Both the position numbers and the translations under genes were made by a program. A stretch of DNA of 64,000 nt from Solirubrobacter pauli (GTDB lineage Bacteria; Actinomycetota; Thermoleophilia; Solirubrobacterales; Solirubrobacteraceae), in the NCBI RefSeq assembly GCF_003633755.1, contig NZ_RBIL01000001.1, positions 4,077,426 to 4,141,425 on the forward strand. The letters run 5' to 3'. The notes beneath the pieces are model-generated. The model made no database searches. It was not told where the DNA came from and was given only the letters and a program-made list of their open reading frames with translations. This document shows, piece after piece, positions 59,240 through 64,000 of this stretch. The first letter of the stretch is position 1. Every line of letters begins with the position of its first letter.

Positions 59240-60331
59240 ATGCGCACGCTCGTCGTCTCCGACCTCCACCTCGGCCGCGCCGAGCGCTCCGACCTCCTGC
59301 GCCGCCCCGAGCTGCAGGAGCCGCTGCTGGACGCGCTCGACCAGGTCGACCGGCTGGTGATCCTCGGCGACGGCCTGGAGCTGCGCGAGGCCGCGCACCG
59401 CGACGCGGTCCGGATCGCCCTGCCGTTCTTCACGGCGCTCGGGAAGCGGCTCGGGCCCGACCGGGAGCTGATCATCACCTCCGGCAACCACGACCACGGC
59501 CTCGCGGCGGGCTGGATCGACGCGCGCTTGCAGACCGAGCCGGCCGGCTTCCTCGGCTTCGAGCAGCACTTCGGCGCGCACACGCCGATCGCCGAGCTTC
59601 TGGTCGAGGCGGCGCGCCCCGCGCGCGTGCGCTTCGCGTACCCGGGCCTGTGGCTGCGCGAGGACGTCTACGCCTTCCACGGCCACTACGCGGACGTGCA
59701 CGCGACCGTGCCGACGTTCGAGCGGATCCTCGTCGGCGCGATGGCCAAGTGGATCGCGCCGCTCCCCGACCCGACGACGCCCGACGACTACGAGGCGGTG
59801 CTGTCGCCGCTGTACGCGTGGCTGAACGCGCTCGCCCAGCGCGCCGACAACTCGATCGTGGCCAAGGGCGGCGGCGCGTCGTCGCGCTCCTACAAGGCGC
59901 TCACCCGCGAGCGCACGCCGCGCTCGCTCGCGCTCAGGACCGGATACCGCGGGGCGGTTCGCACGCTGAACGCGGTCGGCCTCGGGCCGCTCCAGGTGAA
60001 CCTGTCACCGACCGCGCTGCGCCGCGGCTACCTGACCGGCATCGCCGAGGTCGTCCAGCGCCTGCGGATCCCGGCCGAGCACGTCATCTGGGGCCACTCG
60101 CACCGCTCCGGCCCGTGGCCGACCGACGACCTCGCCGAGTGGACCGTGAACGGCACACGGATCCACAACACCGGCTCGTGGACCTACCAGCCGCACTTCC
60201 TCGGCCCGGAGCCGAACGGCTCGCCCTACTGGCCCGGAACGGCGATCCTCGTCGAGGACGACGGCCCGCCGCGCCTGCTGCGCCTACTGGGCGAGCGGAC
60301 CCACGCGGACCTCAGGCCAGGCCCGGGGTGA
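59240..60331 (+). CDS. Metallophosphoesterase of the LpxH-like class
   Basis: 363 residues from ATG 59240. Metal motifs: VVSDLHLGR, ILGDGLELRE, TSGNHDHGLAAGW, FHGHYADVH and WGHSHRSGPW. The SDLHLGRAERSD opening recalls UDP-2,3-diacylglucosamine hydrolases, but the protein is longer (about 240 is usual for LpxH) and a lipid A route is not expected here. It has an insertion of about 110 residues before the last His motif. Overlaps the convergent gene by 20 bases. Confidence 0.85.
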   Translation: MRTLVVSDLHLGRAERSDLLRRPELQEPLLDALDQVDRLVILGDGLELREAAHRDAVRIALPFFTALGKRLGPDRELIITSGNHDHGLAAGWIDARLQTEPAGFLGFEQHFGAHTPIAELLVEAARPARVRFAYPGLWLREDVYAFHGHYADVHATVPTFERILVGAMAKWIAPLPDPTTPDDYEAVLSPLYAWLNALAQRADNSIVAKGGGASSRSYKALTRERTPRSLALRTGYRGAVRTLNAVGLGPLQVNLSPTALRRGYLTGIAEVVQRLRIPAEHVIWGHSHRSGPWPTDDLAEWTVNGTRIHNTGSWTYQPHFLGPEPNGSPYWPGTAILVEDDGPPRLLRLLGERTHADLRPGPG

Positions 60332-61052
60332 AGCAGGTGGCGTGCACGACCACGCCCTCGCTGACCTCGAAGACCAGCTCGCCGGCCGTGTGCCGCTCGT
60401 GGTGCAGCAGCTCGATCGCCCCCGGCTCGAGCACCGTGTGCTCGACGCCGTTGACGCGCACCGCGCCCATCCCGTCCACGACCGCCCACACGCCGCCCGC
60501 TTCGTACGGGCCCGAGTAGGCGCCCGGCTGGTCCTCGGTCTGCGGCGCGATCAGCGCGTCCTCGGCGTCCTCGGGCCGGACCGGTGCGACCGGGTCCATC
60601 GACACGCCGAGCAGCTCCTGGATCTCGCGCTCGGTCTCCGCGTACGCGCCCTCGCCGTAGTGCATCGAGAACAGGGTCTGCTCCGGCGTCCAGAGGTAGC
60701 GCGCCGGCCACCCCTCGTTGCCGTAGATGTCCCACACCTCGAGGTCGGTGTCGATCGCGACCGGCCACGGGATCTCCAGCCGCGCGACGGCCTCGCGCAC
60801 GTTGTCCTCGTCACGGGCGGGCGGGAACCCACCGGTGTGGACGCTGATGATCCGCAGGCCGTGCGCCTCGTAGCGCTCGTGCCAGGCCTTCAGGTACGGC
60901 AGGGTGCGCAGGTTGTTGACGCGGCAGAAGTCGAAGAACTCGACCAGGACGGCCTTGCCCTTCTGCTGGTCCATCCGCAGCATCGCGACGTTGACCCACG
61001 GGAGCTTGCGTGGGAAGGCGGGAGCCGCGATGCTGGCGTCGGAGGCACGCAT
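60312..61052 (-). CDS. Thioredoxin-fold protein without CxxC
   Basis: 246 residues from ATG 61052. Residues about 15-160 align with TlpA/DipZ-type thioredoxins: KGKAVLVEFFDF, LRTLPYLKAWHERYE, LRIISVHTGGFP, DNVREAVARLEIPWPVAIDT, YGNEGWPARYLW. Where DipZ-like proteins have CVNC this one has RVNN (44-47), with a Cys one place earlier (Cys43). Residues about 175-246 form a beta domain (YEAGGVWAVVDGMGAVRV, HTVLEPGAIELLHHERH), as in DipZ C-terminal domains. No signal peptide, so cytoplasmic. Probably a non-redox binding protein or a one-cysteine enzyme. TAGCGT (61069 to 61064) lies 11 bases before the ATG. Confidence 0.8.
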   Translation of the reverse strand: MRASDASIAAPAFPRKLPWVNVAMLRMDQQKGKAVLVEFFDFCRVNNLRTLPYLKAWHERYEAHGLRIISVHTGGFPPARDEDNVREAVARLEIPWPVAIDTDLEVWDIYGNEGWPARYLWTPEQTLFSMHYGEGAYAETEREIQELLGVSMDPVAPVRPEDAEDALIAPQTEDQPGAYSGPYEAGGVWAVVDGMGAVRVNGVEHTVLEPGAIELLHHERHTAGELVFEVSEGVVVHATCFTPGLA

Positions 61053-61167
61053 TGACGAAGGCGACGCTAGCAGCGCAACCTTCGCGCTCCTGACGTGTTG
61101 TTGATAAGTCTGTGGCGCGAACGGCGCCCGTTCGTCCAGAACCACCAGCTCCAAGAGGAGAGAACAC

Positions 61168-61872
61168 TTGCGCAAGACCTTCCTCGTCGCCGGCATGGCG
61201 GCGCTCGCCGTCGGCACGACCGGCGTGGCCGTCGCCCAGACGCCCGCCCCCAGCATCGAGGCCTCGGGCAGTGGTTCGCCGAGCAAGGCGGGCACGAAGT
61301 CCAAGCCGAAGGCCGTCAACTTCAAGCTCGACGTCAAGAACGACGCGGCGGCCAAGACGACCGCGAAGTCGATCAAGATCACCTTCCCGAAGACCATCAA
61401 GGTCTCGACCAAGGGCCTCGACCAGTGCACGCTCGGCGATCAGGAGCTGATCAACGACCCGAGCAAGTGCAAGAAGGCCTTCGCCGGCAAGGGCAAGGCC
61501 AGCGCCAACCTGAACCCGTTCTCGACGACGCCGACGTCGCTCAGCTTCGACGTCCAGCCGATCGTCGGCAAGAACGAGATCCTGTTCCTGCTCTCGGGCT
61601 CGGCCGACGCCGTCCTGCACGGCAAGATCAAGGGCAGCTCGATGACGATCGTCATCACGCCCGAGCTGCAGCAGCCGGTTCCCGGCGCCTACTCGGCGCT
61701 GAACGAGCTCGGCGCCACGATCAACAAGAAGAAGGGCAAGAACGCGCTCATCTCCTCCGTGGGCTGCAAGGGCAAGAAGCACACGATCGGCGTCGAGGTC
61801 GGCTACGCGCCGAACCCGAACCCGCCGTCCGCCGCCTCGGCGAAGGACTCGTTCGACATCAAGTGCAGCTGA
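61168..61872 (+). CDS. Secreted protein, unknown family
   Basis: 234 residues. TTG start at 61168 with a strong ribosome site (AAGAGGAG, 7-8 bases upstream). Signal peptide of about 23 residues (ends GVAVAQ). Mature domain is beta-rich and lysine-rich: FKLDVKNDAAAKTTAKSIKI, DQCTLGDQELINDPSKCKKAF, LSFDVQPIVGKNEILFLLSG, VGCKGKKHTIGVEVGYAP. Four cysteines could form two disulphides. Similar secreted proteins are common in Thermoleophilia (from memory); no function known. Followed by the best terminator of the window. Confidence 0.8.
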   Translation: MRKTFLVAGMAALAVGTTGVAVAQTPAPSIEASGSGSPSKAGTKSKPKAVNFKLDVKNDAAAKTTAKSIKITFPKTIKVSTKGLDQCTLGDQELINDPSKCKKAFAGKGKASANLNPFSTTPTSLSFDVQPIVGKNEILFLLSGSADAVLHGKIKGSSMTIVITPELQQPVPGAYSALNELGATINKKKGKNALISSVGCKGKKHTIGVEVGYAPNPNPPSAASAKDSFDIKCS

Positions 61873-61938
61873 AGGCGGGACATCCCCTCCGCCCCACCCC
61901 GATCATCCGGCCTTAGGCTCTAGGGCCATTCGTGAGAT

Positions 61939-61973
61939 AGGGCCCGGCGAACGTCGCCGGGCCCTTTCTCGTT
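61939..61973 (+). terminator. Rho-independent terminator
   Basis: Perfect stem GGGCCCGGCGA/TCGCCGGGCCC (61940-61964, loop ACG, plus an A-T pair at the base) followed by TTTCTCGTT. Ends the 61168-61872 transcript 67 bases behind its stop. Confidence 0.85.
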
Positions 61974-61975
61974 CC

Positions 61976-61987
61976 TAGACTCGGCGC
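61976..61987 (+). promoter_or_regulatory. -10 box TAGACT, leaderless start
   Basis: TAGACT at 61976-61981, 6 bases, GTG at 61988. It starts 3 bases behind the terminator's T-run. Confidence 0.55.
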
Positions 61988-63340
61988 GTGCTCCTGTTCG
62001 CGCACGGGATCGTCGGCCGCGCCGACCTCCCGATCCCCGAGACCCTCTTCGCCGCCGCCGCGGCCGCCGTCCTCGTCGTCTCGTTCGTCGCGCTGGCGCT
62101 CGGCTGGTCACAGCCCAAGCTGCAGGCGAAGACGGGCCGGCCGCTGTTCGCGGTCCCGCGCGTGCTGGAGATCGTCCTCGGCGCGCTCGGCGTCTTCCTC
62201 TTCTTCCTCGTCGTCTACGCCGGGCTGTTCGGCACGGACACGCAGAGCCAGAACCTCGCCCCGAGCGCGGTCTACGTCGGCTTCTGGGTCGGCGTCCCGT
62301 TCCTCGCCCTGCTGTTCGGGGACGTGTTCCGCCACCTCAGCCCGTGGCGGGCGATCGGTCGCGCGACCGGCTGGACCGCCGCGCGCTTCGGCGCGCTCCC
62401 GGAGCCGCTGGAGTACCCGGCGCGGCTCGGCCGCTACCCGGCGGCGTTCTGGCTGTTCGCGTTCGCGATCTGCGAGCTCGCGTGGGCGCGCGGCACGCAG
62501 CCCGGCTCGCTCGCGGTGCTGATGCTGATCTACCTCGTGGTGATGCTGGTCGGCATGAGCCTCTACGGCGTGGAGCCGTGGGTGCGCAACGCGGACGGCT
62601 TCGGCGTGCTGTTCGCGCTGATCGGCTCGCTGTCGCCGCTCGGCCGCGAGCCCGCCGACGGCAAGGTCCACCTGCGCGTGCCCGGCACCGGCACGGCGCG
62701 GCTCGCGCCCGTCATCGGCACGGCCGCGCTGGCGATCGTCTCGGTCGGCTCGACCGCGTTCGACGGGGCGAAGGAGGGCGCGCTGTTCAACGACATCGCG
62801 ATCGAGCTCCAGGGGTTCTTCCGCGACCTCGGCTTCGGGATCGGGCCGGCGCTGGAGCTCGGCTTCGTCGTCGGCCTCGCCGGTGCGGTGGCGATCGTCG
62901 GGCTCATCTACTTCGCGGGCATGCGTGGGATGGTCCCGCCCGAGGGCATGAGCCGCCGCCGCCTGAGCCTCGCGTTCGCCCACACGCTGATCCCGATCGC
63001 CGCCGGGTACCTCGTCGCGCACTACTTCTCGCTGCTCGCCTACAACGGCCAGGACCTGTGGCGGCTGCTCAGCGACCCGCTCGGTGACGGCTCGGACCTG
63101 CTCGGCGCGGCGAACCGCGACATCGACTACGGCGTCGTCAGCGCCACCGGCATCTGGTACGTGCAGGTCGGCGCGCTCGTCGTCGGTCACGTCGCGGCGC
63201 TCGTCCTCGCCCACGACCGCGCGCTCGAGCTCTACGGCTCCGCCCGCGCCGCCACCCGCTCGCAGGTTGTCATGCTGATCCTGATGGTGGCGTTCACCTG
63301 TCTCGGCCTCTTCCTGCTGTCGGCGGCGCTGAACGCATGA
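61988..63340 (+). CDS. Polytopic membrane protein (type annotated as fenitrothion hydrolase)
   Basis: 450 residues, about eleven membrane helices. The first residues MLLFAHGIVGRADLPIPETL, GVPFLALLFGDVFRHLSPWR, PEPLEYPARLGRYPAAFWL and the His-containing FAHTLIPIAAGYLVAHYFSL are typical of actinobacterial proteins that databases name fenitrothion hydrolase after one Burkholderia enzyme; that name may not describe the function. Conserved His residues in helices suggest metal binding. Its stop overlaps the ATG of a 48-residue partner (ATGA). Confidence 0.8.
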   Translation: MLLFAHGIVGRADLPIPETLFAAAAAAVLVVSFVALALGWSQPKLQAKTGRPLFAVPRVLEIVLGALGVFLFFLVVYAGLFGTDTQSQNLAPSAVYVGFWVGVPFLALLFGDVFRHLSPWRAIGRATGWTAARFGALPEPLEYPARLGRYPAAFWLFAFAICELAWARGTQPGSLAVLMLIYLVVMLVGMSLYGVEPWVRNADGFGVLFALIGSLSPLGREPADGKVHLRVPGTGTARLAPVIGTAALAIVSVGSTAFDGAKEGALFNDIAIELQGFFRDLGFGIGPALELGFVVGLAGAVAIVGLIYFAGMRGMVPPEGMSRRRLSLAFAHTLIPIAAGYLVAHYFSLLAYNGQDLWRLLSDPLGDGSDLLGAANRDIDYGVVSATGIWYVQVGALVVGHVAALVLAHDRALELYGSARAATRSQVVMLILMVAFTCLGLFLLSAALNA

Positions 63341-63483
63341 CGCCCCTGTTCGCGCACCCGGGCCACTGGGCCGCGCAGCTGCTCTACCTCGCGCCGGTGC
63401 TCGCGATGGTCGGCGCACTTCTGTGGGCGCGGTACCGTGGGCCGTCCGAGGAGATCGGCGCCGACGACGAAGACGAGGTCTAG
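63337..63483 (+). CDS. Tiny one-helix membrane protein, partner of upstream gene
   Basis: 48 residues: starts MTPLFAHPGHWAAQLLYLAP, one helix (about 10-31), then WARYRGPSEEIGADDEDEV. ATG overlaps the preceding stop (ATGA). It shares the LFAH opening of the larger protein, hinting at a similar N-terminal signal or ligand His. Probably a small subunit. Confidence 0.75.
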   Translation: MTPLFAHPGHWAAQLLYLAPVLAMVGALLWARYRGPSEEIGADDEDEV

Positions 63484-63610
63484 CGACGGGATCGCGAACC
63501 TCACGGCGGGCGCGCTCATCCTCGTCCGAGGTCCGAAAGGCAACCAGTTGGACCTGCAGTGCGTAGTTGATGGTGTGTCCAGCGAGCTTTCGGGCATCCC
63601 CCATCCCGCG

Positions 63611-63865
63611 ATGAGCACCAGCGATCTCCGCTCCCTCCTCGACGACGTGCCGGACACGCTCGAGATCGTGCTGCGCCGGGAACCCTCGTGGAGCCCGGTG
63701 GCGGAGGCCTGGCGGGACGCCGCCGAAGAGGCCGAGGACGCGCTGGCCGCCTGGCGCAGCCGGCCGTCACGAGGCGCCTACGCCGCCTACCGGGCGGCGC
63801 AGGACCGCGAGGACGCGGCGCAGGACGCGCTCTACACCCAGACGTCGCGCACGAGCGTCTCGTAG
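63611..63865 (+). CDS. Small helical protein, unknown
   Basis: 84 residues from the ATG at 63611; the frame is open further upstream but that part lacks conserved character. Two helices rich in Ala, Asp, Glu and Arg (EAWRDAAEEAEDALAAWRSR, YRAAQDREDAAQDALYTQ), no signal or membrane part. Its last 34 bases overlap the convergent gene at the window end. The gap 63484-63610 shows no clear promoter. Confidence 0.6.
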   Translation: MSTSDLRSLLDDVPDTLEIVLRREPSWSPVAEAWRDAAEEAEDALAAWRSRPSRGAYAAYRAAQDREDAAQDALYTQTSRTSVS

Positions 63866-64000
63866 CCGCCGTCGGCTGACGCCGCCTCGGCGCGTGCCTC
63901 GCGGCCCTCGTCGGTGCGCTGCGTGAACACGAGCCGGCCGGGCCCGACGGCTCGCCGCCACGCGCGCCCGAAGGTCTCGGCGCGCTCCTTGTTGCGCGCG
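63832..64000 (-). CDS. C-terminal end of a gene that continues beyond the window
   Basis: Open minus-strand frame from the window edge to a TAG at 63834-63832. The visible part reads NKERAETFGRAWRRAVGPGR, then LVFTQRTDEGREARAEAA and GGYETLVRDVWV. Too little to identify the family. Confidence 0.6.
   Translation of the reverse strand, partial: ARNKERAETFGRAWRRAVGPGRLVFTQRTDEGREARAEAASADGGYETLVRDVWV

Overview
The window is very GC-rich, densely packed chromosomal DNA of an actinobacterium-like organism. The genes suggest the class Thermoleophilia (Solirubrobacter/Conexibacter relatives): many large secreted beta-rich proteins, delta-60 repeat proteins, ECF sigma factors paired with membrane-anchored partners, an F420-type luciferase-family oxidoreductase, a WS/DGAT acyltransferase, and many GTG/TTG starts. 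This placement is inference from gene content. No rRNA, tRNA, CRISPR array or complete mobile element was seen.

Layout. 1-11.6 kb: a surface-protein cluster read rightward (an RTX protein with a poly-lysine tail, then two copies of a two-gene secreted cassette with a lipoprotein inside the second copy), joined by 4-base start/stop overlaps. 11.6-15.7 kb: housekeeping and small genes (lipocalin-like proteins, HAD hydrolase, FxsA, a STAS protein, a MIP18/SufT-type Fe-S factor). 15.8-19.1 kb: a less GC-rich stretch opening with a decayed IS110 transposase, followed by two secreted proteins, an ECF sigma factor and its membrane partner. 19.1-24.0 kb: a compacted branched-chain amino-acid type ABC transporter. 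24.1-29.5 kb: two more ECF sigma/membrane-ectodomain pairs. 30.0-36.2 kb: one 2,028-residue secreted protein (ThuA, sugar dehydrogenase, PKD, CBM and other modules).

36.3-40.5 kb: a manganese-type ABC importer with two downstream genes. 40.6-47.8 kb: lipid and amino-acid metabolism (WS/DGAT, TauE/SafE exporter, LLM oxidoreductase, APC permease, acyl-CoA dehydrogenase, M28 peptidase). 47.8-52.9 kb: a two-component system in one operon with a MacB/LolD-like ABC exporter. 52.9-64 kb: PLP decarboxylase, ispH, a TVP38-type membrane protein, an HTH/Clp-N pair, two metallophosphoesterases, a CaiB/BaiF CoA-transferase, a thioredoxin-fold protein without its CxxC, and a polytopic membrane protein with a tiny partner.

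Three cross-cutting patterns stand out. First, many operon-leading genes have a TAnnnT box 6-11 bases before the start codon and no Shine-Dalgarno sequence, which points to leaderless transcripts. Second, ECF sigma genes repeatedly lie directly before (three times; two with 4-base overlaps) a protein with a short basic cytoplasmic tail, one membrane helix and a large ectodomain. Third, the two ATPase domains of the 19-24 kb transporter have lost complementary motifs, so only one composite ATP site looks intact. The sigma/ectodomain modules and the asymmetric transporter are the best candidates for something not yet described.
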